Both the position numbers and the translations under genes were made by a program. Under the pieces are notes generated by a model that worked only from the letters and a program-made list of their open reading frames with translations, was not told the DNA's origin and ran no database searches. Positions 1-12,004 of a DNA stretch of 64,000 nt are shown in pieces. Every line of letters begins with the position of its first letter. The first letter of the stretch is position 1. The stretch is from Rotaria sp. Silwood1 (Eukaryota > Rotifera > Eurotatoria > Philodinida > Philodinidae), in the NCBI GenBank assembly GCA_905250075.1, contig CAJNOP010000529.1:66741-130740 (forward strand). Reading direction: 5' to 3'.

Positions 1-177
1 ATAACGTATAGAAAAAATATTTATCACCAAAACCATACTTGTTTTAGCAGGTTTTTATTGATGAGAAAATTTAATACTAGCTTTAATATGATAACCTAAT
101 ATAATATCTAATGAAAAACTATAAACTTTTGTTGAAAATTGATATCGACTACCTTAAAAACAATCTGGGCACACACA

Positions 178-314
178 GGGGTGGGTATGGGTGCGAGGGA
201 GGGGTGAGTATGGGTGTGAGTGTAGGTGTGGGTGTGTGGGGTGTGGGGTGTGGGTGTCAGCGGGTGTAGGTGTGAGTATGGCTCTAGTTCTTCTTTCCAC
301 CCACACCCACATCC
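178..314. repeat. Telomere-like G/C hairpin 1
   Basis: A G-rich stretch of GTGTGGG/GTGAG/GTAGG variants runs from about 178 to 281. After a loop containing TTCTTCTTTC comes a C-rich arm, CCACCCACACCCACATCC, ending at 314. The two arms are complementary, so the locus can fold into a hairpin with a G-rich 5' arm. It is the left-most of a family described in the findings. Confidence 0.85.
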
Positions 315-545
315 TTATTATATTTGACGCCGATTAGGATGACAATGCTATTATGCATCTTATGATGATTTGGTAGTCGTGGAGGTGCTTTTAATTTTCT
401 CTCACTTAGTTGCTTATATAGAACTGCTTTTAAAAACGTTTCGCTGGACTCGCTCAATTTCTGCTCAATTTCCTTTTCTACTTTCTATAATTTTTCATCA
501 ATCCGTTCATCTTTAGCCTCCTCTATCAAGTTGACTTCTAGAAAA
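315..545 (-). pseudogene. Possible decayed coding segment
   Basis: Read on the minus strand, about 75 codons stay open except for one TAG. They give a charged, helix-like peptide (for example EKEIEQKLSESSETFLKAV) that runs directly into hairpin 1. No family is recognised. It could be the 3' remnant of the broken gene material lying to its right, or chance. Confidence 0.25.
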
Positions 546-576
546 AAATGGAACACTTCAGTTTTTAAAAAGTTAT

Positions 577-1291
577 TTATTTAAGTTCAGTGGGAATAAA
601 ATTCGTCTCAAAATCGCTAAGATCACCAGATTGATAGATACGCCAATCAGTCGAATAATTAAATTCACTGATAACAATGTTGAAAATAGGATCAATTTCA
701 ATAATTCTTGAATTGTTAGCATCAGTAATAATGATAATCTATCTAAACAAGTAAATCTTGATGAAATAGTGCAACTAAAACATGTTCTTCATCGAAAGCG
801 ATTGCTAAATTAACATGAGTTATTTGATGAAGAGTAGGATAAATATAATGATGATGATGATCAAAATCTCTTGGCACACGCCGGTTTTTGCCCTTTGGAG
901 TCAATATATATCCATGTTCACTTGCGTACCAATCGTTCAAAATTTCACCATTTAAATCTGTCTGAATAATGGCATCAATACATGTACTAGTTATCAAAAT
1001 AGTTTAAATTTCTACACGATGAATACTAGGTAAACAATTACAACCTGGATTACCGATACATCGAATTTCAATATGACTGTTCAGATCAATGATATTTATA
1101 TAATTTAAACGATTATTGTCTATGTATAAATGATTAGAAACAATAAAAATCCTAGGTGATGCATCTAAATCTATTATATAAACAATTTCTTGATTAAGCC
1201 AATTTATAATTTCAAATTTTCCTCCTAATGCAGGTTCAAATCCTTTTCGATTGTCTTCTATACCAATACATGCATCTTTTTTTATTGTCAT
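577..1291 (-). pseudogene. Broken propeller-like gene remnant
   Basis: Three consecutive minus-strand segments have convincing coding character. They start at an ATG at 1291 and end at a TAA at 577-579. The first segment ends in an in-frame TAA near 1005. The second continues in the same frame and ends in a TAG near 743. A +1 frame change is then needed to reach the third, which holds ITDANNSRIIEIDP. The repeated hydrophobic strand pattern, and phrases such as YPTLHQITHVNLAIAFDEEHVLV followed by an ITDANNSRIIEID-type motif, recall bladed beta-propeller proteins (arylsulfotransferase or YncE-like). The family is not certain. One stop plus one frameshift in a single locus argues for a pseudogene, although sequencing error cannot be excluded. 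It lies between hairpins 1 and 2. Confidence 0.5.
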
Positions 1292-1460
1292 GTTTTTTGT
1301 TCAATGTCATATTTTAAACATGAAATTGATCGGTAAGAAAACTTGCAACCACATATATAGGACAATTATAGCGTAACGTTGATGACAATGAGACTATTCT
1401 CTTCATATTATTAATAGTATCAATTAAATTCATATCGGTTTCGAATGATATTTGTTTATT

Positions 1461-2465
1461 TCAGATCACATGAGTGATAGTTAAGATTTGATTTAGTTCC
1501 ATTGATCGAGAATTAATTTCATTGTCGGACAAATTAGAATGTATTGGTATTTCTAAACTGTTCAATGTTTTTCCATATTTATTTAATAACAATGAGTTCG
1601 TAAATTCATATAATGAAAATTCATATTCTCCAAACAAGTACACAATACATATCAGACATTATGCAGGTTTCATGTTAATTTCAATTGATCTCCGCATTTT
1701 CAAACGGATATATTCGATGGCTTCAAAAGCTTTAGCTCAATGTGTTAATTAGAAAAAAAACTTTTTGGATAATTTTTGTTTTAATAAATATCGTCAAATT
1801 TTAGAATAGTACCAATACAGAACTGACTAAAGACTTCATAGTAAGATTTCATTTTAGAATCAGATTTAGTAGTTTTTTTCACAGTGGTTATATCCATCTC
1901 TGAACGCACTGATAAAGTGACTCTTTTCCAAAAAGAATCTTCACAACTATGAGAAAATCAGTCTTTAGAAAAAAAAACACAAATTTGTGTAGTATCAAAG
2001 GAAAAATAAAAGATAATTATATACCTTTTCTTATATAAATTTTCCCATGATAAAACAATTATCTTGATATAATTGACGTGACATAATGGTATCTTCTGTT
2101 TCAAGTGTTGGATCTTCATTGCAATCTTTTTCGCTCGATTTGTTTTTGATTTTAACGTACATGGTTTTAATTCTATACTAGTAAATTGCCCAACTTTGTT
2201 TATTTCCGTTTGAATTTTTTTTGATATTATCGATCCATAGAACATGCAAAATACATTGATGAGGTGATAAATTCTCACAATATCCGAGCCGTACAATTAC
2301 TTCAATGTATGAAACAAATTGATAGCGATTTTCACAATGAGATACAATCGATCTCAATTGATAATTACGAGATTTCAATTCATGTCGCTTTCTTTTTTTC
2401 ATTTTTCGATCGATTTTTCAACTACATTTTTATTTTTAGCCACATGATCTTGAATAATCTTAATT
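1461..2465 (-). pseudogene. Decayed multi-frame coding relics
   Basis: Several minus-strand stretches look coding but lie in different frames with stops between them. One around 2350-2465 contains QIKIIQDHVAKNKNVVEKS. One around 1990-2200 is basic. One around 1800-1930 contains MKSYYEVFSQFCIGTILKF. One around 1461-1720 contains AIEYIRLKMRRSIEI and VYLFGEYEFSLYEFTN. They probably belong to one old gene upstream of the propeller-like remnant, possibly the same gene. No homologue is recognised. Confidence 0.35.
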
Positions 2466-2717
2466 TGAGAGAGTAAGTCTTCATAAACAAATGAAGATGG
2501 TATTGTAGAAATATTTTGATCAGTTGTCATAACATTAGATGATATCCAGTTTAGTAAACATTTATACAAAAAGAGATTTTAGTAACAAAAACTAATTATT
2601 TTATATCGGTTGTCTGAGAGAATTTTTATGCATTCTTATGAACTTTTAAACAGACTCTCAACAGAAATAACAGAATTGTTTACTGTGAAGTGAAACTTAA
2701 TGTGAAAAAACTATGAC

Positions 2718-2778
2718 AGGGTGTGAGTGTTTGTCGTCTCTTCACCTACACCCACACACCCATATCTCATACACCCCC
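2718..2778. repeat. Telomere-like G/C hairpin 2
   Basis: GGGTGTGAGTGT is followed by a TCGTCTCTTC loop and then by CACCTACACCCACACACCC. It has the same layout as hairpin 1, with a short left arm and a longer right arm. Confidence 0.75.
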
Positions 2779-3499
2779 AAATTCTCACAATATCTGATAA
2801 TAATTAGACGGCTAGAAATCAAGAAAAACAAAGACAATGAAAGAGAAATAATTCATTGTAGAATAGTAGCCATATACCTTTTGATTTTTAACATGCTGCT
2901 GAGTTTTTCGAGATTTATATGGAATTTTCAAAGTATGTGAATATTTGACAAGGAAAATAGCAATTTGTCATAGCATAGGAAAAAGAACTTGATCATTTTT
3001 TTGTACTCTATGAAAGATACATTACAATCTCGATACTTCCCACATCAAATACTATTATAGTTTCTCCATTAGCCGAGAGTTCCTTGTTGAGTACCAGAAT
3101 TTCTTATTTGAATCTGTTTACTATTGTAAATAAAAATTGATCAAAGGTCAACAAAGATAAGAGAATGACATCGAGATCTTTCTGTTAAACATAAACCATT
3201 ATCACTAATAGTTATTGTTGGATTTTTTGAGTCCTAATAATCCTTATACATCACTAAAAAGCCTGTTAAATGATCCACATTTGTCTATAATCAATAAGAA
3301 GATTTTTCCCTCTTCTGTTCAATTAATTTCACTGCACAAGAAAATGAAACTGATTCTTCGACAGCACTAAGCTTTCACTATGACGTAAAATCGATAACTG
3401 TTCTAATCAACATACCGGTCTTGATAGCAATATAAAATGGTGCAAACCATAAGGGATATGACACTTGAAAACGAATCTTTAGTTACCTTGAAATTGGAG
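2779..3499. other. No intact gene; faint coding relic
   Basis: No intact gene is visible. On the minus strand between about 3060 and 3450 there are short open runs (for example AVEESVSFSCAVKLIEQK and LIIDKCGSFNRLF) in different frames, perhaps remains of a gene. The support is weak. Confidence 0.25.
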
Positions 3500-3572
3500 G
3501 TTTGGATGTGACTAAGATTGTGGGCATCTGTGTGGATGTGGATTTACCTTATTAACACCAACACCCACATCC
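3500..3572. repeat. Telomere-like G/C hairpin 3
   Basis: A GGATGTG...GTGTGGATGTGG arm is followed by AACACCAACACCCACATCC. It is more diverged than hairpins 1 and 2 but keeps the G-then-C order. Confidence 0.6.
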
Positions 3573-3889
3573 GTAAACTTCTACCCTATATACCTCAACA
3601 CTCCTTTCAGATCGTCTTTCACAAAATATTCTCAAAAACATAACAAGAGATAGTAGAAATGAATTCATTAGGCAAGTTTTTCAATTGAATTCACATGTCG
3701 CTAAAAATTCATATGACTTGCTCATTTCTGACAAGTAGGCACTGGAAACAAGTGACTAAAAAACTAAAGTTCGTCGTTCAATGAAAATATTTTGAAATAC
3801 TTTCTGAAATACGACGTTATAGTTATTCGCATTACCAGAGGGGGCTCAGCTGTTCTTTTCTCTCGGAATAGTTGAGTCCTGCCTAAAAA

Positions 3890-4020
3890 TGACTTGAGCC
3901 CTAAACATCTACTAAAGCCAAAACTCTTGATTTTCCGGTTTTGATTTTGAAATATTGGTTTTAACATAGGTTTTGGTTTTGATATAGTTTTGATTTTGGA
4001 GGTGTTGGTTTTAGTCTTAA
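3890..4020. repeat. Degenerate TTTTGGTTTTGA tract
   Basis: The plus strand is dominated by imperfect 6-12 nt units of the type GGTTTTGATTTTG. It is a low-complexity tract with no gene in it. A similar degenerate-unit tract occurs at 33.5-33.9 kb. Confidence 0.5.
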
Positions 4021-4425
4021 GAAATCATGGAAAAAAAAACATATTAAAGGATTAACTTATAGTTCTTGTCTATGAAGTTGATTACCTATGATTTCATGAA
4101 ACAAAATTATAGTACAGTAGTCCTTCTGGGTCCTTAACTTTATTCTTAGAAAACTTTGTCTCACCTTCCATAGTGTATTCACTGCAGAAAACGAATAAAG
4201 CACATTATCTTATTGTATTTCAAATGGTTTGCATTTTATTGAACTCACATATATATATTTTCGAAGAAAATAGTGAGTATAAGTTTTAAGTGAAGGTTTT
4301 CCACGCCCCTCCTTCCCCCTCCCCCCACTACAGACCTGACCAACAAGTTCAAGATTCGTTTAACAGAGATGTTCCGAGCAGGAGGTGATACCCTCTTTCA
4401 AATTTGAGAAGTCTGTTTTTTATGT

Positions 4426-4530
4426 TTGGGTGTCGGATGAGATGTGGATGTGGATTCGGGAATGGGTATCAATGTAGGGTTGGTATAGATCTTTTCAATC
4501 AGACCAACACCAACACCCGCACCCACACTC
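4426..4530. repeat. Telomere-like G/C hairpin 4
   Basis: Degenerate GGGTGT/GATGTGG/GGGTATC units are followed after a TCTTTTCAATC loop by ACCAACACCAACACCCGCACCCACAC units. It lies about 170 bp beyond the stop codon of the dynamin-like gene. Confidence 0.7.
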
Positions 4531-4698
4531 TCTTGAATCTTAAACGTTAAAGAATTTTGAAATATCTAGAAAAAAATCATACTTGTTCTTTTGTTTCATT
4601 CGCATATCAACGATGAGAAAAACTGACTATGAGAGAAAAGATATCAAGAAGCCAAAGAAAATTTCTAGAATATTTTATTTTGTCAAGAAAGCAACTAT

Positions 4699-7600
4699 TT
4701 AACTGTATTTCACCATGCCATACCATCTCGATTTTTGTTTCGGCTGATCATTTTTTGAAGAATCACTAGTCGTTATAGAATCTTGCGAATCATTGGCGGT
4801 AGCTAACAAAGCATCGGTAGAGACAAACACATATGAATTCTGTCTTAATGTTGAATATCTCTTACCATCGATCTCGATCTTTTCCCTTGTCGTGATTGTG
4901 GATTGTGAAGGAGTGCTTGTTGATCTGGTTGCATGACTCGTCATGTTTGGTTTGCGTCTATACGTTGAAAAATGGTCTCCAGGAAGAAACCCATGTTTCA
5001 AATCGTCGAGATCATCTTTTCGATACAGTTCAAGAAGATAATGTTGACATGTGTGCGGATCGTTATCCAATATTTTCAGTTGATACTCATCTTCATCGTG
5101 ATGACTATCATCGTCTTTCATGTCATTTGATATTTCCGTTTCGATTTTTTTAGGTTGTACTTGATAAAGTTTATTCATAAGTTCTTGATGTCGATGATCT
5201 CGTTTTGCACGAGAAATATTTTTCTCTTGATCTTTTTTGTCTAGAACATGACCAGACACTTTAACATCAAACAATCGACTGTCTCGTTTAATTTCATCAC
5301 AAGCATCTTCTAACATAGTTAATTTCTCATAAATCATTTGTAATTCTTGAGTATGTTCTTCGAAATCAATCTGAGACATCAAAGCTATCTCTTCGTTGGA
5401 CATTTGATCGAGACGATGTTGCAAAGAGTCCGGTATTTCAACAGAATCATAGTGTTGAACTTCAATGACAACATTGGCAAAGAAATTTGCAGTAATATCC
5501 TGAAGTAAAAGACCTCGAATAGCCGAATATATTTGATTGGTCGTATTGCGCATTGTAGGTAAGTAACTGGCCGTTTCTGAATTACGATTTTCAGGAAGGA
5601 AAGTTTGAGTATGATAGACTAATCGACGAAGATTAATATCCGACGTAGAAGTTTCTTCCTTTTGGTTTTCTTGAATAGTCGGTGGAAATGATTCAACTAA
5701 AGTTCGTAGATAATCACAAATACTATGAGCAGCATAGATCATTTTCGAACGTCGCGCATGTTTACTCGCTTCAACAGCACGTCGAATCATTTGACGTGTC
5801 GTACGATGATATTCTAAGCGAACATAACTTAAAAATTTTTCGTGACCCTTAGCTAGTAAAGCGAAATCACCCGTCGAACTGAGTAAAACATCAGTAACTT
5901 GTTGTTCAAAATGATCAAGAAGAAACGAATAAACCTGTGTTAACCAACAAATTGCCATAACGAATGTTTCACTTATGTAAGTATATAGAAGTTCACGTGC
6001 ACCTTTCTCCAGGTTTTCATTATCAGCATTGACTCCATAGAGAATTCCTTGAGCGGATTCGATCCAATCTTGTTGACGTTCGATGGGTTGGTAAGTTAAT
6101 ATCATGTAATAAAATACTTGTCGAATACGTTCAAAATGTCGTGCACCAACATAACGTAATGGCAATGATTGAAGACGTCGCTCTATGGGTACTTTGTTCA
6201 TTTGTTCAGCTGTTTGATGAGCCAACCATGAGAATGAAATTTTACGTGGCCATCGATTGTATTCTTCTTCAAATTGTGCGTATGTTCGACCGTATGTTTC
6301 CAAATCAAAGCGCGCACTGATTTCAGCACGAAAAGCAATATAATTGGATATTGTTGAACGAAATGTTTGAATATAACGTTTATACAATTTGCGGATGGCT
6401 TTCAAGTCTTTCTCTTCTACTAAACTAATGAGTGCTTGATATTGAAGCTTTTGTTCTTGAACGAGTTCTTGAAGTACTTGTTGAATTTTAGGTAGTGCAC
6501 CACGAAACGCCTGAAAAAATTGAACTCATGTTGTAATATTCTTCATTCAAAACAGATAGCAACTGGCTGAAATCAATCAACAACATCAAGGACATCATTC
6601 ATCTTTTCATTTATTGTCACATGAGAGCTATGTTTTGCTCTTCGACTACTGATTACTATTTCTTTGTACTCATGAGCAAGTTTCATGACTTACTTGAACC
6701 CACATATCTTGGATACGATCTCGAACAATATTGATACCAATCAATGATCGAAATCGAGTTTCATCAAATTGGTTCAATGAATTATTCGATTGTTTTGACG
6801 AATCTTTCATTGCACGAATCCAATTATCCACACGTTCGAATTCTAATTCAGGCAAGTTAGCAATATATTTAGCATTTTCTTCATATGTATGTTTACCAAA
6901 ACTATACCTAAATTAACAATCAGATTATCTTTTGCTCCCACATATCATCGTATACTTACGCATCAAAAATCATACTGACAAATGACGTTTGTTGATTAAA
7001 GTGCTCAAGTAATTTCGCCATATCGTCATTTGCCTGTGAACCATCTTTGTGCCCGTCCATGAAAATATCAAATTTCGTTTGAATCGTGAGAGTATAGTCT
7101 TCATAATCACGTCTTGGAGGCAATGGGGAACCGCATGGAGCAGGATCCATGAGGCAAAATTCTCTAATGCGTTTCATTCCAAAACTATTCACTCCCAATT
7201 GTGTTGCTTCTTTCAACTGAACAATTAAAAATGTCGGGTCACGAACATAATGTTCTGTAATTCTCTCGACTGCCTTTGCATGTTCACTATCCCAAGAACC
7301 ACTTATCAATCCTGGAACATCCAAAATTTCGAAATCTCGATATTGATTACTTTCAATATGAACTAAATATTCTTCTATACGAAATCCATCTTCACGCTCA
7401 ATCTGTTCCATCACTTGTCGCAAATGTTCAGCTAAATCTTGAGGTTGTTTGATTCCTGATGGATGTTTAATGATAATAACATCATCGTCTAATGTTGGAT
7501 TGTAACGAAGACGATAGAGAATTGGACATCGTGTTCCAACATCGCTGTGTGAAAATGCACATGGAAAACGAAGGAAATTTTGAACAAGCCTAAAACAAAG

Positions 7601-9160
7601 CGATGAAATACATTTACGATGATTCATAGACCTATTCTTTTAGGTTAACGTAATGTTTCGTCATTTCTTCGATAAAAAAGGCGGGTTAATTATCTGACGT
7701 GTAGTATAATCTACATATATATAATGTTCAGTGTGTGTGTTTCTCTGTGCCGGGTCAAAAGTCAACGGTCAGAGGCAAAAGATTAAAGGTTCAATAAAGC
7801 TATGAGGGAGTACGGCTATAAGGGAATAGGGCTGTGAGGTGGGAAGGCTTTAAGGAAGAAAGGCAATAAGGAGTAAGGCTATAAGGAAGTAAGGCAATAA
7901 TGGGTAAGACTATGAGGAGTATTAGTAAAATAGGCTCTAGCACATTCTGACCGTCGTTTAATTCAAAGATAGTACTAATCGATAGAGTATAAAACTCTTC
8001 ATTCCTGAGACGCCACTTCGATCCATTTTCTTCAAAAAATCTTAGACGAAAGAATCAAATATCATTTTTATGAGTCCACTATCATTTGCCTTGATCCACT
8101 CTCACCACTCTGACTTCGGTGTCATCCAGATCTTAACAAGAGGATCTGGGTGTGGGGTATGGGTGGGTGTGAGTCAGTGTGGATGTGGATGGAGAGAAGA
8201 CCAACATTCACACACACTCATACGCGCTCCCATATCCACGCCCCGCTGACATCCACAGCCAAATTCATACCCACAACCACTACGCATACATCCAACATGC
8301 ACACCCAAACCCAATCCCACATCTACATCCTGTAAGATTAGGTATGGGTATGGGTTTGGCCATGTGTGAGCGGGACGTGGATATGAGAATCGGTATGTAT
8401 GTGTGAATGTCGGTCTTCTCTACATCCCCATCCACATCCCACACACAGTCCAAACCCATCCCACATCCACACCCTCTTGTTAAGATCTGGGTGAGAGTGG
8501 ACTCATAAAAATGATATTTAATTCTTTTGTCTAAGATTTTTTGAAGAAAATGGGCCGGAGTCGTGCTTCATGAATGGAAAATTTTATGCTCTATCGATTG
8601 ATAACATTTTCGAATAAAACGGCGGTCAGAATGAGTGAGAACATATTTTTCTAATACCCGCCTACGAGGAAGTACGGTAATAAGGAGTAAGGCTAGAAGA
8701 ATTACAGAAAATGTAAGGCTATACAGCCGTAAGGCTTCTATGTACTTAATGCCGACTGTCTGTGTGTCTACTACCGAGTGAAAGGTTAAAGTTCGGCGGT
8801 CGTACGTTGAAGAAAAAACTACTATCGTGCAGTATGCACGAGTTCTCGCTAGTGATAAAATGTTTCTGTGAAATCTAGTTCGTTTTTTGATAGAACACTG
8901 TCCTTACTTTATTGCTTTTGATATGATCAAAAATATTCACGAGTTATCTTAAATACTCACATAGATTTGCCCGATGAAGTTTCACCAACGAAAATAACAC
9001 GTGGGATAGCTAATTCTTCTTCCAATTCGTATTTTTGTGCAATTTTACGTAATGATACATAAGCATCGAACATAGCTTGATTGTTTCGAAGTCCTTGATG
9101 TTTTAAAAGAGCAATTACACAAAAACAACAAGCACAATCTATTAACTAACCTGTACTCAT
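4699..9160 (-). CDS. Dynamin-superfamily GTPase
   Basis: Five exons on the minus strand join in phase: 9160-9151, 9093-8961, 7589-6960, 6907-6694 and 6510-4699, giving about 932 residues. GTPase motifs are visible: G1 GETSSGKS at residues 40-47, G3 DVPG at 138-141 and G4 TKFD at 219-222. A long helical region follows, as in dynamin/Mx stalks. The C-terminus is charged and low in complexity (Asp/His/Ser-rich), with no PH or membrane-spanning segment seen. Dynamin-family proteins hydrolyse GTP to remodel membranes or, in Mx proteins, act in antiviral defence; which applies here is unknown. The start is the ATG at 9158-9160, and a TTTTAG acceptor-like site lies about 40 nt upstream. Intron 2 (7590-8960) is unusually long because it holds a palindromic repeat, yet the flanking exons are intact. 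Confidence 0.88.
7800..8735. mobile_element. Foldback repeat with telomere-like core in dynamin intron
   Basis: Imperfect inverted arms at about 7919-8141 and 8473-8657 flank a core of TGTGGG-like and CCCACA-like units (8148-8472). Shared blocks include GTATTAG at the outer ends, TTCAAAAAATCTTAGAC, CATTTTTATGAGTCCAC and AGATCTTAACAAGAGG with their complements. Outside the arms, degenerate AAGGCTATAAGGAAGT units occur on both sides in the same orientation. The core itself has two G/C pairs, with GAAGACC and GGTCTTC at the loops. The gene is uninterrupted around it, so this copy entered by insertion. No transposase is present. Confidence 0.7.
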
Positions 9161-9838
9161 CGTGCTTCGGCAATAGTTGCAGATATAGGAGTAGTCTTTA
9201 TCTAAAAGATGAGAAAATGAGAATATGGATGTAAGTTCAACAAAGACTCGCATCGAAACATGCACATAGATAACTAAATTGCCTCTTGTGCTATTTTTCA
9301 TCGCTTAATACTGATAATTCATGTTGTAGTCTCTCAAAATAAGTAAGATGGTAATGCAAAAGGCACACAGAGAAAACATAGTGATACTACAATGTTTGAT
9401 ATATAGTCTACAGAAGTAACTGATTTTAGCTGAATAACTTGGCTTAAAATCTGGTAGATATTTTAGAAATGTAATTGTTATCACTTTTACATTATATTTG
9501 TTGTGCAAGAGCACATGTTTTTGTTTTCCTTCGTATAATTCTTCGACTCTTCTTGCTTGATAAGAATAACTTATCTTGCTTTTCTTTTATTTAAGCATCT
9601 TTTAACTTGAAACTTTGTTAAGCAATGACTAGACAAATTATCAAAAGTGGTAAAGAATTGAAATCGAGAAATCCAACACAATCAATGAATATACCCAAAA
9701 AAAAACAAATCTCTATGAACACTTGTGCAAATCAGAGACCGAAACGAGTCAAAAAACATTCGAATAGACTCGAATCAATTTGGCTCGACATATATTTTCA
9801 GAAGAACCCACTCGACTCGATCCAAGTCGAGTCCCCGA

Positions 9839-9878
9839 GGGTGTGGGTGTGAATATAAATACATTCCCACTCACACCC
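9839..9878. repeat. Telomere-like G/C hairpin 6
   Basis: A compact copy: GAGGGTGTGGGTGTGA, an 18-nt spacer, then TCACACCC. Just upstream (9725-9838) are degenerate ACTCGA units, including an inverted pair GACTCGATCC/AAGTCGAGTC. Confidence 0.75.
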
Positions 9879-9975
9879 TTTTCCACAATATGTAAACTAC
9901 GAACATTGTGTTGTGGTTACAAAGATTTCTACCCACGTAATTTTCGAATCAGTGTATCGGCTCATCCTAAAACTA

Positions 9976-10808
9976 CAGTGGACGTCAAAAGTCTCGCACC
10001 ACTTTTTTGTTTTGGTTAGCATTTCAAAAAAACACGACATAAATTTAAATTTCTTTTTATCTTCAGATAGCGGAGCTCGAGTACTATATGTATGCATATT
10101 TTTGAAATGAATAACTCTTGAAGCGAAAACATACGAAAAAAAACAAACTTCAGTACTACAACAGAAACTACTCAAAAAAAGACAAAATGGTATGATTGTT
10201 GTGAGTTATAGAAGTTCCACTAAAGTTGAAGTAATACGAAACTCGAGTAAGACTTTGTTTGATATTTTTACATGAATCGATCGATCTCGACGAGCTCTAC
10301 AAAACTATCTGTATTTAAATTTTTTAGAACCATTTTCTGGGTCTAAAATTTGTAATATAATTGTGATTTTTACCCTTTTATAAAATAAAAAAATTCTTGA
10401 CTTTTCATATAGAACAAACGAAGTATGCAATTATTTTGTAATCTTGTTTGTCCCTGAAGAGAATTCCAAAAAATTTTAATATAGACAGTTTTGTAGAGCT
10501 CATCGAGATCTATCGATTCATGTAAAAATATCAAACAAAAAATTCTTCGATTTACACATTACTAGGGTCTTACTCAAACTCATAGCAATCATACCATTTG
10601 TCTTTATTTTGGGGTAGTTTTTGTTGTAGTACTGAAGTTTGATTTTTTCGTATGTTTTCGCTTCAAGAGTTATTCATTTCAAAAATATGCATACATATAG
10701 TACTCGAGCTCCGCTATCCGAAGATAAAAAGAAATTTAAATTTATGTCGTGTATTTTTGAAATGCTAACCAAAACAAAAAAGTGGTGCGAGACTTATGCC
10801 GTTCACTG
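9976..10808. mobile_element. Tc1/mariner-like foldback element (833 bp)
   Basis: A long imperfect palindrome. The left end begins CAGTGGACGTCAAAAGTC, the right end is ...CGTTCACTG, and both are flanked by TA. The inverted arms extend over most of each half and share GTCTCGCACCACTTTTTTG, GCATTTCAAAAA and TAGTACTCGAGCTCCGC or their complements. CAGTG ends on a TA dinucleotide are typical of Tc1/mariner insertions. There is no transposase reading frame, so it is non-autonomous. Its right boundary lies directly against the amino-acid-permease relic, which it interrupts. Confidence 0.85.
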
Positions 10809-10810
10809 TA

Positions 10811-11351
10811 AATGCTCGACGAAATCTTCAATGAACTAATAATTTTCCAAATCAAGCTATAAAACCTATTACACCTGTTATATTAACTAACCATCGATAA
10901 ATTATTTTATTGCCAATAAATGATAAACCAGATAATACTGTTGATACAAATGCTGTAAATACAAGACACTATATTGGAGTACCATGTCGAGTTACATAAG
11001 TAAAGTGTTTTGGAGCTTGCCTTCATTAACTAAGGCAAATAAAATACGTGTACAGGCATAAAGAGCTGAATTTCCAGCTGATAATATTGTTGTTAATATA
11101 ACTGCATTCATAATATGTACAGCTGGTTTAATACCTGATTTAACAAACACCAGTGTAAATGGTGATACTGCTACATTTTAAACAACATTATGAGCTAAAC
11201 TAGGATCATTGTTTGGAATAATAAGACCCATTATTACAATTGATCCAAAAAAATAAAATAATACGCCAAATAGTTCCTGTCATTACAGATGGAACATCAC
11301 GACGAGGATTTGCACTTTCACCTGCTGTTATATCAACGGTTTCTGTACCCT
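10811..11351 (-). pseudogene. Fungal-type amino-acid permease fragment
   Basis: The minus strand encodes pieces very like the middle of fungal-type amino-acid permeases (AAT/YAT family, PF00324). The order is GTETVDITAGESANPRRDVP, GLIIPNNDPSL, SPFTLVF...[32 protein letters not shown], then, after frame changes, YVTRHGTP and ITGVIGFIA...VH.RFRRAF. There are at least two frameshifts plus internal stops, so it is a pseudogene. A clean acceptor (TTTTCTAG) stands before GTETVD at 11351-11352, but no upstream exon was found beyond hairpin 7. The foldback element at 9976-10808 cuts off the C-terminal part. The family imports amino acids by proton symport in fungi and bacteria, and its presence here suggests horizontal transfer. 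Confidence 0.75.
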
Positions 11352-11421
11352 AGAAAATTTATCAAATTTAAAATTATAATTACCATTAAAATAAACTTAT
11401 ACCAAATACAAAACTCGAAGC

Positions 11422-11637
11422 AGGGTGGAGTGTGGGTGTGGGTGGATGTGGGTGTAGGTGGATGTGGATGTAGGTGTGGGGTGTGGGTGTAGGTGTGGAG
11501 TGTGCGTGTGCGTGTGCGTGTGCGTGTCGATGTAGTGGAAGGGATAACTCACACCCACACCATACACCCACATCCACACCCGCCACACCCACATACCCGC
11601 ACCCACACCTTTCCCCACACCGCCACACTCACACCCT
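11422..11637. repeat. Telomere-like G/C hairpin 7 (large)
   Basis: The G-rich arm (11422-11545) has GTGTGGGTGTGGGTGG units and a (GTGCGT) run. The C-rich arm (11550-11637) has CACACCCACACC, CACCCACATCC and similar. It sits in what would be the intron upstream of the permease fragment. Confidence 0.85.
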
Positions 11638-12004
11638 ATCACAGGTGCTTACATGCTTAAAAAAGACTACTTTCGAGCATTTACACTCATTTTTGAAAAA
11701 TCTTATCTGTTTGAGTCTTATCAAAACACCCACGCCCATACGTAAATGAATTTTCCTTTTTATGTGTCTCCAAGTAACATTATCTTACTAGGAATATCGT
11801 TTTTACTTTCTCTTCTACAAAAAGGAAAAGAAACAAAGTTTTTTACTGACTATGTGTCAACAAAATATACGAGCACAATTACTGACAAGAAAGGAAGTGA
11901 AATGATATTATAAAAAGAAAACAATAAAAGCTTTAAATCATATTTTGTGAGTTTTCCGCGTAGGAAAATTTTCTTTCGATTAGTACTACATATTGGTAGA
12001 CAAC

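Noticed and set aside
8150-8406. Open frames in the TGTGGG-like repeats, also at 11.3-11.7 kb
   Set aside because: The peptides are simple His/Thr, Pro/His or Gly/Val/Trp repeats of telomere-like DNA, not genes.
9625-9852. 75-codon plus-strand frame upstream of hairpin 6
   Set aside because: It runs through degenerate ACTCGA units into the hairpin; composition is repeat-driven.
9897-10839. Matching open frames in the two arms of the foldback element
   Set aside because: They are the same inverted-repeat sequence read twice; no transposase motif is present.
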